Shown: positions 1-10,617, counted from the stretch's first letter. The stretch: 64,000 nt of DNA from Primulina eburnea (GCF_022965805.1 NC_133104.1:26780069-26844068), one strand, 5' to 3'. Translations and numbers: made by a program. The notes: a model not told the origin generated them from the sequence alone.

Positions 1-401
1 ATTAGAACAATAGAACACCAAGAATGCTAACTTTAAAAATTTTAAACTCTTAATTCACAAAATACAAGATTAGGCTTTAAAAATGCTACCAACCTAATAA
101 ATTAGTTAAAATACCCCAACCTCAACTTAAGATAAAATACCACATTTTAAAATCGCCTAAATTTGTCGTCGGTCTCTTTCCCTCGATCCCGCCTCGAATA
201 ATCGCCTGAAATATAAAGCTCGAGGAAAACGTTTTAACGTGCATCATATAATAATTTAACATAATGCAAATTCATAGATCATGAATTAAAACGCAAATTA
301 ATGAAATTAACATGCATTAAAACCATTTAATAAAATACATGAGAAATTTAATAACTTGCACGAACGTGGTTCATGTGGAACTCAATTTTCGGGACGTCAC
401 A
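1..401 (-). mobile_element. Partial Tekay-like LTR (element X), 5' end of LTR
   Basis: Read on the minus strand this begins TGTGACGTCCCG at 401 and runs off the left edge of the window. It resembles the LTR that begins at 50700: both share a segment with TTTCAGGCGAT followed by a CGAGGC block. It cuts the integrase of Athila A just after a KERTKR-like motif, so it is a later insertion in A. Whether it is a solo LTR or a full element cannot be seen. Confidence 0.75.
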
Positions 402-1659
402 GCTCGTTTGGTGCGTTCCTTGTAAGATAGTGCAAGATCATAAGCTTTTCCTCGAAACTCATCTAACTGATTCAACTGCAGCAATCGTTTTTCCCCTGCA
501 AGAGAAAAATCAAAGTTTAGTGCTTTGTCGCCCAATATGCTCTATGTTCTAATTCTACTGGTAGATGACATGTTTTACCAAAAAGCAACCTATATGGTGT
601 AGTGCCTATAGGTGTTTTAAAAGCAGTACGATAAGCCCACAAAGCATCATCTAACCGAATGGACCAGTCCTTTCTATTCACATTAAGCGTCTTCTCTAGA
701 ATCCTCTTAATTTCTCGATTGGATACTTCAACTTGTCCACTACTTTCGGGATGGTATGGAGTGGAAACCTTGTGGATGACACCATATTTTCCCAAACAGT
801 TTATCAAAAATTTTGTTACAAAAATGGGTGCCACCATCACTTATGATTGCACGTGGTGCACCAAATCGATTAAAAATATGTTTCTTCAAAAATTTTAACA
901 CCACTTGTGCATCATTAGTGGCACAAGCCTCTGCCTCCACCCATTTAGATACATACTCCACTGCCACCAAAATAAATTTCTTTGCAAAAGACGCAGGAAA
1001 AGGACCCATAAAATCAATCCCCCACACATCAAATATTTCACACTCAACAATGTTATTTAAAGGCATCTCATGACGGTTGGAAATATTATCTGTGCGTTGG
1101 CATCTATCACAATTGAGAACATACAAACGAGCATCCTTAAAAAGAGTTGGCCAATAGAAGCCACATTCAAGTACCTTAGATGCCGTCCGTATGGGTCCAA
1201 AGTGACCACCTACCTCACGGTCATGACAATGGTTCAGAATTTGATTGGTTTCCTCCTCCGCCATACATCTTCTTATCATGGAATCTGCACAAATCTTAAA
1301 CAAAAACGGTTCCTCCCAAAAATAATATTTCACGTCTGAAAAGAATTTCTTTCTTTGGTGAAACAATAAATTAGGTGGAGGTGTGCCAGTGACAAGAAAA
1401 TTTGCAAAATCGGCATACCAAGGGTACGCATTTACCTCAAGCAATTGTTCATCGGGAAACCAGTCATCTATATCATCGTTAATGCCCTTAATTCTAACAT
1501 TGTCAAGCCTAGACAGATGATCAGCAACTACATTTTCCACACCCTTTTTATCTCGAATCTCGAGATCAAATTCTTGCAATAATAAAATCCACCTAATTAA
1601 CCTAGGTTTCGCATCTTTCTTAGCAAGCAAGTACTTTAGGGCAGAATGATCTGTATACA
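402..1659 (-). pseudogene. Element A pol, C-terminal part: RNase H end and integrase
   Basis: On the minus strand the reading begins at [18 protein letters not shown], the end of RNase H, exactly where element B interrupts the gene. It continues into an integrase with an HHCC finger ([12 protein letters not shown], then CDRCQR), the first catalytic D in [11 protein letters not shown] and the second in [11 protein letters not shown] frameshift near 800-840 moves the reading into the frame with [18 protein letters not shown], which holds the catalytic E. A second frameshift near 520 leads to a tail cut by LTR X at 401. The part upstream of B lies at 13740 and above. This is a dead copy of a DNA-integrating enzyme. 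Confidence 0.9.
1655..1659. repeat. Target site duplication ATACA, left copy, of element B
   Basis: ATACA directly precedes the TG start of the 5' LTR and recurs at 13735-13739 directly after the CA end of the 3' LTR. Five bases is the usual duplication for Ty3/gypsy integration. It proves that 1660-13734 is one insertion. Confidence 0.95.
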
Positions 1660-3097
1660 TGATAAGTGCATTTTATGCACTTATATTAGTCCTATATTTC
1701 ATATAGATTGTTAGTTTTTTCGGGCGGAATTACGCTTTTTTTGTTATTTCTGGTGTGATTGCAGGAATCTAGGTGCGGATACAACATGTGCGTGAAAACG
1801 AGCTAAAATGGCGCCTAGGAGAAGAAGTGTGAGCAATACTCCGAAAGGTGGAATGCTGAAAGATCCGCGCACATGCGCGACATATTCCCGCGCACATACG
1901 CACAACTAGCAGGGAGAACGGCGCATATGCGCCCCAAAATCCGCGCATATGCGCGACCCATACAGAGAGTTCAGCGCATATGCGCCACTCAAGGCGCGCA
2001 TGTGAGCAAGAAAGAACAGATGACAACCCGAGAGCGACGCGCATATGCGCCGCTTATGGCGCGCATATGCGCGCAAGAAGAAGATCAGCACCCGAAGCAC
2101 ACGCGCATATGCGCGAGTTTGTGCCGCGCTTATGCGCGCGACGCGAGATTCAGAAATAAAAAGGGTTCGGCGTGGATCTTAAAAGGGTTCCGAAATATTA
2201 TTGCACAGCCGTCATACCACTCAAAAGAAAGGAGAAAAAGTGAGAGCGCACGGAGCACGGGACGCGAAGAACGGAGATAGAAGACGCTGAATCCGGACAC
2301 GGAGACGCACTTCCATCTCTCGCCAACACGTTCTTAATTCGGTTTCTTACTTTTACGTTTTTAATGATTACAAACAGGTTTTGTATTGATTTAATTACGA
2401 GTATGAACTAATTCTATGTTCTAGAGATTGATGTAGTCTTGGTTGAACCTATGTTATTGAATTTTTAACTTTTCATCTAATTAATTCGTCGTGTTTATTT
2501 GTGATTTCTTGTGATTAATGATTTTGGATTACTGGCCATAATTCGATTGATTGAATAATTAAAATCTAACACTCGAAAGAGGGGATTGAAATTAGGACAG
2601 GAGAAATCACATCGTTAGATATTTATAACGTGTAAAAGATGTATAACTCTGACGAATCCATAAGAGAACCTTGGTTGCATTTATTACGTGTTGCTATATT
2701 TTGAATAGACATATTAAAATCGGTAATAGGTAATACAGTTCTATTTATCACTCGACAGAGGGAGTAGAAACATTGCGAGTTCTTGGTTATAAATGCGATG
2801 CAATTTAATAACATGTTAGTTAATGCCGATTTAGCATAGGGGAAGCCAGACGAAATCATATCTCTAGATTTATTTCTTCAGTGAATTCTATACTGCGTGC
2901 TAGAATTACAGTAATTGCTATTTTATTTGAATTTATTACAAACCAACCATTCGATTTGTCTAAATAAAGTTGAGCTATGTCAATTATGGTAATTAATATA
3001 CAAACTTTGAATAATTACTCCTCGTGGGATCGATATCTGTACTCATACAGTACTAAAACTTGACACCGTATACTTGCGGTAGTGAAAACACGCAACA
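1660..3097 (+). repeat. 5' LTR of element B (1438 bp)
   Basis: Starts TGATAAGTGC and ends CGCAACA, just before the primer site. U3 holds the palindrome array 1867-2137. Downstream, a segment TTGCACAGCCGTC near 2200 lies in the likely transcription-start region. The 3' LTR (12307-13734) is 10 bp shorter because part of one array unit is missing. Confidence 0.93.
1867..2137. repeat. Array of ten GCGCATATGCGC-type palindromes in U3 of 5' LTR B
   Basis: Unit centres are near 1872.5, 1895.5, 1926.5, 1948.5, 1979.5, 2001.5, 2044.5, 2066.5, 2108.5 and 2131.5. Spacings are 23, 31, 22, 31, 22, 43, 22, 42 and 23 bp. The core is GCGCATATGCGC, with variants such as GCGCACATGCGC and GCGCTTATGCGC. The spacers are not repeated. 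The array lies 200-480 bp from the LTR start, upstream of the likely transcription start. Confidence 0.9.
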
Positions 3098-3103
3098 AGT
3101 TTT

Positions 3104-3121
3104 TTGCGCCGTTGCCGGGGA
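3104..3121 (+). other. Primer binding site of B, tRNA-Asp type
   Basis: TTGCGCCGTTGCCGGGGA, six bases after the LTR end, is complementary to the 3' end of plant tRNA-Asp (CCCCGGCAACGGCGCCA) with one mismatch at its second base. Element A has the perfect version at 17598-17615. This primer site is typical of Athila elements. Confidence 0.85.
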
Positions 3122-3238
3122 GTAAACTATTTAATTGCATATTGATATAATTACTAAGTAGTATTGATCTTAATTTAGACTTCATTTTATTTTGTTTTCT
3201 TTATTTTGTTAATCTATAGTCTTTTTGTTTTGCAGTGC

Positions 3239-6200
3239 ATGCGAAAATATCAAAATCCCGACTTGCTAATTTTTGATCCGGAGATCGAAAGAACTGCCAG
3301 GAGATTAAGGAAAGCAAGGAGAGACGAAATTAAAGCAATGGCTGAAAACAGAGACAACCAGAATGAGCTCCCTAGAGAGGTGCCAATCCGAGAACATTTC
3401 CGCCCTATCATCAACGCCCACTACTCTGGAATAGCTCGTGGAACTATTGCTGCTAATAATTTCGAGCTAAAGCCCGCACTCATCAACATGGTTCAACAGA
3501 ACCAATTTGGAGGAGCAGCCACCGCAGATCCCCATCTTCACCTCAGAACTTTTCTGGAGATCACGGATACGGTAAAAATGAATGGTGTTTCTGACGAACT
3601 TATTCGATTGCGCCTGTTTCCGTTTTCTCTTAGGGATCACGCAAGGAGTTGGCTCCAATCTCTACCGCTGGGAAGTGTTACTACTTGGGCGGATTTGGTT
3701 ACGAAGTTCTTGTCAAAATATTTTCCTCCTGCTAAATCTGCTCAGCTGAAAATAGATATCACCAACTTTAGGCAGAGAGAATTTGAGGTATTATATGAGG
3801 CGTGGGAGCGATACAAAGAGTTACTCAGGAAGTGTCCGAATCATGGATATGCAGATTGGGTACAAATCGAGCTATTTTACAATGGTTTGGATGGGCCGAC
3901 TAGAGGGAATGTGGATGCTGCTGCTGGAGGTACTGTTTTTTCTAAAACACCTGATGAGGCCTATGAATTGCTTGAACAGATGACCATAAACAGTGATCAG
4001 TGGCCGAGTGAAAGATCTGGATCAGAGAAACCTGCTGGAGTGTATGCTGTAGACCCGATCACATCACTTACTGCACAAGTTTCGGCATTGACCGCACAGA
4101 TTGTAGCGATGAACAAGCCAGGCCAATCTACGTCTGAGGTAGCATTGGTGACTGCTGAGGAAGAGCCAGTTATGGAGGAAGCTCAGTACATCAACAACCG
4201 TGGCTTTGGAGGCTATAGAGGTAATCCTCCCCTTAATACTTATCATCCAAGTTTGAGGAATCACGAGAATTTCTCTTATGCGAACAACAAGAACGTGTTG
4301 AATCCTCCACCGGGGTTCAATACACAGAAAGGGGAAGGAAAGCCATCTTTTGAAGATCTAGTTGGCACATTTGTGACTGAGTCTGGGAAGAGAATGGCGA
4401 GAACTGAGTCTCGTCTTGATAACATGGAGACACACATGGGTAATATGGGTGCCACGATGAAATCCTTGGAAACACAGATTGGGCAACTAGCCAATGCTTT
4501 AAAGGATCAGAATCGAGGACAGTTTCCCAGTAATACCGAGGTGAATCCTAGGGAACAGTGCAAAGCTGTCACACTGAGGAGTGGCAAAGAAATTGGGATC
4601 CCAGAGTCTACTGAAGAAAGTGTAGAGATCACAGTTGAGGAAGATGAGGAGAAGAGTGCAAGTGTTAGAGAAGAGGAGCCTGAGAAAGTACTTAAACAGC
4701 AGCCTTTACCGAAGGTAAATCTTCCATATCCACAGAGGTTCAAGAAGAAGGGGTTAGATGATCAGTTTGCGAAATTTCTGGAAATTTTCAAGAAAATACA
4801 CATCAACATCCCATTTGCCGATGCATTGGAGCAAATGCCCAATTATGCTAAGTTCATCAAGGATGTGATGTCCAAAAAGAGAAAACTTCAAGAATTTGAG
4901 ACCGTAAAGCTGACTGAAGAGTGCAGTGCAATACTCCAAAGGAAACTACCCCAGAAACTCAAAGATCCAGGGAGTTTTACTATTCCTTGTGTTATTGGTG
5001 GTTCTAGAGTAAATAGAGCTTTATGCGATTTAGGTGCTAGTATAAATTTAATGTCTTTTTCTATTTACAGGACTTTGGAGCTTGGCGAGGTGAAACCTAG
5101 CACTATCACTTTGCAGCTGGCGGACAGATCACTTACCTATCCACGAGGGATAGTAGAGGATGTACTGGTAAAGGTAGACAAATTCATATTTCCTGCTGAT
5201 TTTGTCATCTTAGATATGGAAGAAGATCAGGAGACGCCACTTATCTTTGGAAGGCCATTCCTAGCTACCGGAAAAGCCTTGATTGATGTGCACAAGGGCG
5301 ATCTCACTTTGAGAGTAGGTGAAGATGAAGTCGTGTTCAACATCTACAACACCATCAAGGGACCAAATGAGGTAAGTACTTGTAATAGCATTGATATAAT
5401 TGATTCATGTGTATCTCATGTTGGTGCAGGTAGGATGACAAAGGACTCTTTGGAGAGATGCTTGTTGGAATCAGCTTCTACACTGGATGAAGATGATTGG
5501 GATGTACAAGAGGAGTTACTTGCTCTCAATACACTACCTAAGGAAAAGAGTGATACCCAACTTGATGAGTTACTTGAGGATGCAAGTAAAGAGGTACCAA
5601 AAGCATCTCCTGTATTGAAGGATTTACCGAGTCACTTGTGCTATGCTTTCCTTGACGAGGGGTCATCACATCCGGTAATTATATCTTCTGCTCTTACTAG
5701 TGATGAAAAGGATAAGTTGTTGAGGGTGTTGCGAGAATTTAAATCTGCGTTGGGATGGACAATTGCTGATATAAAGGGGATTAGCCCCACTGTTTGCATG
5801 CATAAAATATTGATGCAGGAGTCCTATTCACCCTATGTTGATCATCAGAGGAGGCTTAATCCAGCCATGAAGGAGGTTGTGAGATCTGAGGTATTAAAAT
5901 TGTTAAATGCTGGTGTTATTTATGCTATATCTGATAGTTCATGGGTTTCACCAGTACAAGTAGTGCCCAAGAAAGGGGGAATAACTGTAGTAAAAAATGA
6001 GAATAACGAATTGATTTCAACTCGTCCAGTGACTGGTTGGCGAGTGTGTATAGACTACAGAAAATTGAATGATGCTACTAGGAAAGATCACTTCCCTCTT
6101 CCCTTTATTGACCAAATTCTTGATAGAGTAGGTGGTTATCATTATTATTGCTTTCTAGATGGTTATTCAGGTTACAATCAGATTGTTATAGCACCGGAGG

Positions 6201-6916
6201 ATCAAGACAAGACTACCTTCACTTGTCCCTACGGTACATTTGCCTTTAGGAGAATGCCATTTGGACTTTGCAATGCACCTGCTACGTTTCAGAGGTGTAT
6301 GATGGCTATATTTTCTGACATGGTTGAGGAGATAATGGAGGTTTTCATGGATGATATAATTGTCTTTGGTTCATCCTTTGATCACTGTTTGCAGAATTTG
6401 ACCCTTGTTTTGCAGAGATGTCAGGAGAAGAATCTAGTGTTGAATTGGGAGAAATGTCACTTCATGGTGCAAGAAGGTATTGTGCTTGGGCACAAAATTT
6501 CAGCGAGAGGAATGGAAGTGGACAGAGCCAAAGTTGTGGCAATTGAAAATCTCCCACCACCAAAGAATGTGAAAGGGATCAGAAGTTTCTTGGGACATGC
6601 TGGGTTCTATCGTCGTTTTATTAAAGATTTCTCTAAAATTACTAGACCTTTATGTAATCTGTTAGAGAAAGATTCTACATTTATTTTTGACGATGATTGT
6701 TTGCAGGCGTTTAACAAGATCAAGACAGCTCTGACTTCCGAACCTATCATGATAGTGCCTGACTGGAAGGAGCCCTTTGAGCTCATGTACGATGCGAGCG
6801 ACTATGCTGTAGGAGCAGTATTGGGACAAAGGCGAGACAAGATGTTCAAGACTATCTACTATGCTAGTCGTACACTTAACGCAGCCCAACAGAATTACAC
6901 CACTACTGAGAAATAG
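3239..6916 (+). CDS. Element B gag-protease-reverse transcriptase (gag-pol, first part)
   Basis: Polyprotein start. I chose the ATG at 3239 because upstream in-frame codons are leader sequence and the family pattern FDPEIERTARR follows shortly after. Gag core lies at about 3540-3990 (FPFSLRDHARSWL, LSKYFPP). Protease is at about 5010-5260 with CDLGAS in place of the usual DSGA. Reverse transcriptase is at about 5900-6450 with VCIDYRKLND, RMPFGLCNAPATFQ and the catalytic FMDDII. RNase H begins near 6775 (MYDASDYAVGAVLGQ). The frame ends at TAG 6914-6916, where relatives read TTEKELL, so this is a single nonsense change; the frame continues unchanged to 8503. Gag has no CCHC zinc knuckle. The product would copy element RNA to DNA in cytoplasmic particles. 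Confidence 0.92.
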   Translation: MRKYQNPDLLIFDPEIERTARRLRKARRDEIKAMAENRDNQNELPREVPIREHFRPIINAHYSGIARGTIAANNFELKPALINMVQQNQFGGAATADPHLHLRTFLEITDTVKMNGVSDELIRLRLFPFSLRDHARSWLQSLPLGSVTTWADLVTKFLSKYFPPAKSAQLKIDITNFRQREFEVLYEAWERYKELLRKCPNHGYADWVQIELFYNGLDGPTRGNVDAAAGGTVFSKTPDEAYELLEQMTINSDQWPSERSGSEKPAGVYAVDPITSLTAQVSALTAQIVAMNKPGQSTSEVALVTAEEEPVMEEAQYINNRGFGGYRGNPPLNTYHPSLRNHENFSYANNKNVLNPPPGFNTQKGEGKPSFEDLVGTFVTESGKRMARTESRLDNMETHMGNMGATMKSLETQIGQLANALKDQNRGQFPSNTEVNPREQCKAVTLRSGKEIGIPESTEESVEITVEEDEEKSASVREEEPEKVLKQQPLPKVNLPYPQRFKKKGLDDQFAKFLEIFKKIHINIPFADALEQMPNYAKFIKDVMSKKRKLQEFETVKLTEECSAILQRKLPQKLKDPGSFTIPCVIGGSRVNRALCDLGASINLMSFSIYRTLELGEVKPSTITLQLADRSLTYPRGIVEDVLVKVDKFIFPADFVILDMEEDQETPLIFGRPFLATGKALIDVHKGDLTLRVGEDEVVFNIYNTIKGPNEVSTCNSIDIIDSCVSHVGAGRMTKDSLERCLLESASTLDEDDWDVQEELLALNTLPKEKSDTQLDELLEDASKEVPKASPVLKDLPSHLCYAFLDEGSSHPVIISSALTSDEKDKLLRVLREFKSALGWTIADIKGISPTVCMHKILMQESYSPYVDHQRRLNPAMKEVVRSEVLKLLNAGVIYAISDSSWVSPVQVVPKKGGITVVKNENNELISTRPVTGWRVCIDYRKLNDATRKDHFPLPFIDQILDRVGGYHYYCFLDGYSGYNQIVIAPEDQDKTTFTCPYGTFAFRRMPFGLCNAPATFQRCMMAIFSDMVEEIMEVFMDDIIVFGSSFDHCLQNLTLVLQRCQEKNLVLNWEKCHFMVQEGIVLGHKISARGMEVDRAKVVAIENLPPPKNVKGIRSFLGHAGFYRRFIKDFSKITRPLCNLLEKDSTFIFDDDCLQAFNKIKTALTSEPIMIVPDWKEPFELMYDASDYAVGAVLGQRRDKMFKTIYYASRTLNAAQQNYTTTEK

Positions 6917-8503
6917 ATGCTAACAGTGGTGTTTGCATTCGACAAATTTAGAACATATCTCATTGGCACAAAGGTAACGGTTTTTACTGACCATGCAGCT
7001 CTTCGTTACTTGTTTGCCAAAAAGGATGCAAAGCCCAGGTTGATACGATGGATACTCCTACTTCAAGAATTTGACTTTGAGGTCAAAGACAAGAAAGGTT
7101 GTGTGAACCAGGTGGCTGATCACCTGTCACGACTAGAGGTGGAAGAAAGAACTGAGGGTGGAGCTATCAACGAGTCGTTCCCAGATGAACAACTTTTCAA
7201 GGTAAGTGTTACACATCCGTGGTTTGCAGATATAGCTAATTTCCTTGCTGCAGGAGAATTACCTTCAGATTTAACTTATCATCAAAAGAAGAAATTTCTT
7301 CATGATGCCAAGTTTTATCTGTGGGACGATCCGTTCTTGTTCAAGAGATGCGCTGATCAGATAATCAGACGATGTGTAGCAGAGGAAGAGGCGGGTATGA
7401 TTCTAGAGCAGTGTCATTCCTCACCCTACGGTGGACACTTTGGAGCATCTAGAATAGCAGCTAAGGTATTACAGTCGTCAGGTTTCTATGGGCCTAATTT
7501 ATTTAAAGACAGTTATACTTTAGTCAAGTCATGTGATAAATGCCAAAGAGTTGGCAATATTTCTAGACGACATGAATTACCACTAACAAATATTTTGGAA
7601 GTGGAACTCTTTGATGTCTGGGGTATTGACTTTATGAGTCCTTTCCCATCTTCTTTTGGTCAATCTTACATTTTACTTGCTGTCGATTATGTGTCAAAAT
7701 GGGTGGAAGCAATCGCCACCAGTACTAATGATGCTCGAGTTGTTGTTAAGTTTGTCCAATGGAACATCTTCACAAGATTCAGAACGCCTAGAGCCATTAT
7801 CAGTGATGAAGGTACGCATTTCTGTAACAAAATTTTTAACTCACTATTGGCCAAATATGATGTGAAGCACAGGGTGACACTGGCATACCACCCGCAAGCC
7901 AATGGGCAAGCAGAGATATCCAACCGGGAGATCAAACAATTCTTAGAAAAGACAGTGAAGACAAACCGGAAGGATTGGGCGATCAAGCTAGATGATGCAT
8001 TATGGGCGTACAGGACTGCATACAAGATACCTATCGGAATGTCTCCTTATAGGTTGGTCTTTGGAAAAGCTTGTCATCTCCCTGTGGAACTGGAGCACAA
8101 AGCATATTGGGCTGTGAAAAAGCTAAATTTTGATAAGGGAGCATCGGGCGAACAACGACTGCTGCAGCTGAATGAGATGGAGGAGTTTAGGAATGATGCA
8201 TACGAAAATGCCAAGATATACAAGGAAAATACCAAGAGATGGCATGACAAGCAGATTCTTCGACGACTTTTCGAACTGGGGCAACAGGTGTTACAATTCA
8301 ATTCTCGACTGAGGCTGTTTCCTGGTAAGTTAAAATCACGATGGTCTGGACCGTTCACAGTGGAAGCAGTGTACCCACATGGGGAAATTGAGCTAAAATG
8401 CAAAAATGGTGAGACATTCAAAGTCAATGGTCAGAGGGTCAAGCATTACTTTGAAAATGAAGTGAGACACATGGACAACATCCCACTGGGAGAACCAAAG
8501 TAG
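6917..8503 (+). CDS. Element B RNase H end and integrase (gag-pol, second part)
   Basis: Continues the gag-pol frame directly after the TAG at 6914. It opens with the rest of RNase H ([31 protein letters not shown]). Integrase follows: an HHCC finger ([11 protein letters not shown] near 7410, CDKCQR near 7535), first D in [11 protein letters not shown] near 7620, second D in [10 protein letters not shown] near 7800 (usually ISDGG), and E in [18 protein letters not shown] near 7890-7940. The C-terminal part ([23 protein letters not shown]) is the usual DNA-binding end, and no chromodomain is visible, as in Athila. Ends TAG at 8501. It would not be made as part of the polyprotein without readthrough of the upstream stop. 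Confidence 0.9.
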   Translation: MLTVVFAFDKFRTYLIGTKVTVFTDHAALRYLFAKKDAKPRLIRWILLLQEFDFEVKDKKGCVNQVADHLSRLEVEERTEGGAINESFPDEQLFKVSVTHPWFADIANFLAAGELPSDLTYHQKKKFLHDAKFYLWDDPFLFKRCADQIIRRCVAEEEAGMILEQCHSSPYGGHFGASRIAAKVLQSSGFYGPNLFKDSYTLVKSCDKCQRVGNISRRHELPLTNILEVELFDVWGIDFMSPFPSSFGQSYILLAVDYVSKWVEAIATSTNDARVVVKFVQWNIFTRFRTPRAIISDEGTHFCNKIFNSLLAKYDVKHRVTLAYHPQANGQAEISNREIKQFLEKTVKTNRKDWAIKLDDALWAYRTAYKIPIGMSPYRLVFGKACHLPVELEHKAYWAVKKLNFDKGASGEQRLLQLNEMEEFRNDAYENAKIYKENTKRWHDKQILRRLFELGQQVLQFNSRLRLFPGKLKSRWSGPFTVEAVYPHGEIELKCKNGETFKVNGQRVKHYFENEVRHMDNIPLGEPK

Positions 8504-9373
8504 ACTAAAGCAAGTCAGGCTGATGACGTTAAACCAAGCGCTGTGTGGGAGGCAACCCACATTTATTTATTTTTGCATTCAATTTATTTAATTTTTATTT
8601 CGATTCCTTCGCTTATTAATTTTAAATTTCTCGATTCAAGTATTAATTTGCATTTTGTTATTCTTTTGTAGGTATTTTATTTAAAAAAAAATGCGAAGGA
8701 CAGTTTGCCACGCGCACATGTCAACGAATTTCCGCGCACATGCGCATAATTGGCCGAGGGCTCAGCGCATATGCGCCATTCCGAGCGCGCACATGCGCGA
8801 AATTTCCAGTAGCTTTGGCGCATATGCGCCACTCCGGGCGCGCATCTGCGCCATATTTCCAGAAAGGTCGTGCATATGCGCCAATCTGGGCGCGCATATG
8901 CCCTAACTTCCAGCATGCCGGCCAGTAGCTTTCGCGCAGTATTTAAAAAAAAAAAAGAGGACATCGCGATTTCACAGCCGAACATCACTCCCCTTTTCAG
9001 AAACCCTCATCACCGCCGCCGCCTCCTAGAAACGCCGCCGCCGCCTCCTTCAAAAGCTGCTGCCGCCGTCAATCGCCGCCGTGAAACTCCAACCACACTC
9101 CAACTTTTGGTATTTTTTTTGAACTCAAGGATTTATTCAGATTTTTGACTCAAAACTTGAAATTGGTGTAAATCTATATGGGAAATTGGTGAGATTGTGT
9201 AGTGGATGCTCTAAATTGAAGTATTTTATGAGTGGGGTGTACGTGCATTGCTTGTTGGATTAGTGGTTAGTGAAATTTTATTGTTCAAGTTTGGGAAGTC
9301 CGATTGTCTTCGATTTTGGTCTATTGTGGGTTGAATTTGGTGTTGATTGTGATATTTTGATTATTGAATTGAG
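8504..9373 (+). promoter_or_regulatory. Spacer between pol and extra ORF of B: palindrome array plus promoter-like segment
   Basis: No coding signal. It holds a palindrome array (8712-8903), then TATTTAAAAA at 8940-8949, then TTTCACAGCCGAACATCACTCC near 8970-8991, which resembles TTGCACAGCCGTCATACCACTC near 2200 of the element's own LTR. A CCG-rich leader follows (9010-9080). The order array, TATA-like box, start-like segment, leader and ORF suggests an internal promoter for the ORF at 9374. This is inference; no transcript evidence is available. Confidence 0.6.
8712..8903. repeat. Internal array of eight GCGCATATGCGC-type palindromes in element B
   Basis: Centres are near 8717.5, 8739.5, 8770.5, 8792.5, 8823.5, 8845.5, 8875.5 and 8897.5. 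Spacings are 22, 31, 22, 31, 22, 30 and 22 bp, a strict alternation with a 53-bp period. The short spacers resemble each other (CACTCCGGGC, CATTCCGAGC, CAATCTGGGC), so this array looks like a decayed 53-bp tandem repeat with two palindromes per unit. Confidence 0.9.
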
Positions 9374-10537
9374 ATGGCACCGAAGAAAAAATCAAAGAAA
9401 GGCGCATCATCTTCCGCAAGTTATGATTCACACCGATTTTGGAATGAAGAAGCACAACAGGTATATGAGAATTCGATGACTCGGTCGATTATCCCAGAGA
9501 GGGGATTTAATTTATCGACATTACGTGGTTTTATTGAGCGAGAATTGGAAAGAAGACAGTGGGTTGAATTTGCTCAACCACCTTTTGACGCTGTGATTTC
9601 TGTCGTCAGAGAGTTCTATGCCAATCTGCGGATACGGCATGATGACTCAAAGGTACATGTGAGAGGAAAATTGGTATCGTTTGATTCTCAGACGATAAAT
9701 ACGATATATCAGATGCCGAGCCTTGAAGAGGACGAGTACAGTGCATTCTTAGACGATGGGGTCGATTATTCAGAGGTAATCCGGACTGTGTGTCAGGCAG
9801 GCGCCATATGGAAGATGAGCGCGAGTGGTCCAATCTCACTGAAGAAATCCGAGATGACTCCTAATGCAAGTGCGTGGACGTCATTCGTGTTGGCTCGAGT
9901 TCTCCCATCCTCACATTACCACGACGTAACCAAAGACAAAGTTGCGCTTGTCTTTGCGATTTTGATGGGCAAATTTGTGAACTTGGGAAGACTAATATAT
10001 GGCTCGATCATGAGAGCCGGCATTGGATTAACCACGGTCGCCCTGCCATGCCCCCACATTGTTACCGAACTCTGCAGACAGGCCGGCGTCTCTTGGTCGC
10101 CTGATGAGCAAGTACTTAAGCCGAAGGCTTCCATTGTTGCTCCCTACATGCCTCCTGTTGATTCAGATGACGAGGACCTGCCACAGGCACCGCTTCAACC
10201 ACTACCACCACCGGCAGCAGCCAGAGAGCGCAGGGGAGACAGATTGAGGCGATTAGAGATTGAGATGCAGGAGCAGAGGATATTACTAGTTGAGCAGCGC
10301 CAGGTGCTGGATTCGCTTCAGTACCGCACGGACTATGCCATGGGGTATATGATGGACTTCACGTCCGTTCTTGCTCAGCGGTTCCCACCTTTAGGTCCAG
10401 ATGATCCCATGTTTCCCCAGACACCTGTTTGGCCACCACATTATCCACCACCACCACCACAGTATCCAGGACCTCCTCCGCAGGCCCCACCCCAGCACAT
10501 GGATGAGGACGTTGATGATGATGACGGCGAGCACTGA
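9374..10537 (+). CDS. Extra ORF of Athila element B, plant-transposon-protein type
   Basis: An intact 387-codon ORF downstream of pol, in the place where Athila elements carry their env-like or extra gene. The N-terminus is basic (MAPKKKSKKG), like a nuclear localisation signal. The middle (FWNEEAQQVYENSM, SASGPISLKKSEMTPNASAW, VFAILMGKFVNLGRLIYGSI) matches my memory of the 'putative plant transposon protein' domain. A charged helical stretch near residues 283-320 could form a coiled coil. The tail is proline-rich and then acidic (DEDVDDDDGEH). I see no signal peptide and no clear membrane anchor, so nothing supports an envelope protein here; function unknown. The start ATG follows a CCG-rich leader and a promoter-like region. 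Confidence 0.8.
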   Translation: MAPKKKSKKGASSSASYDSHRFWNEEAQQVYENSMTRSIIPERGFNLSTLRGFIERELERRQWVEFAQPPFDAVISVVREFYANLRIRHDDSKVHVRGKLVSFDSQTINTIYQMPSLEEDEYSAFLDDGVDYSEVIRTVCQAGAIWKMSASGPISLKKSEMTPNASAWTSFVLARVLPSSHYHDVTKDKVALVFAILMGKFVNLGRLIYGSIMRAGIGLTTVALPCPHIVTELCRQAGVSWSPDEQVLKPKASIVAPYMPPVDSDDEDLPQAPLQPLPPPAAARERRGDRLRRLEIEMQEQRILLVEQRQVLDSLQYRTDYAMGYMMDFTSVLAQRFPPLGPDDPMFPQTPVWPPHYPPPPPQYPGPPPQAPPQHMDEDVDDDDGEH

Positions 10538-10605
10538 CGCTCGTCCTGTGAGGTATGCTTGTCTCGTTTATTTCTTGTTTATACATTGAGGACAATGCAT
10601 ATTTT

Positions 10606-10617
10606 AAGTTTGGGGGG
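10606..10617 (+). other. Internal polypurine-tract-like copy AAGTTTGGGGGG
   Basis: Identical over 12 bases to the tract next to the 3' LTR (12292-12303), but located 1.7 kb upstream, just after the extra ORF. It could act as a second plus-strand primer. This is inference from sequence identity only. Confidence 0.6.

Noticed and set aside
1873..2280. ORF of 135 codons over the LTR palindromes
   Set aside because: An artefact of the repeated open palindrome; a mirror ORF exists on the other strand and the sequence is non-coding LTR.
9374..10537. Envelope protein in Athila B
   Set aside because: No signal peptide or clear membrane anchor is visible; a basic start, a plant-transposon-protein-like core and a proline-rich acidic tail do not support an envelope.
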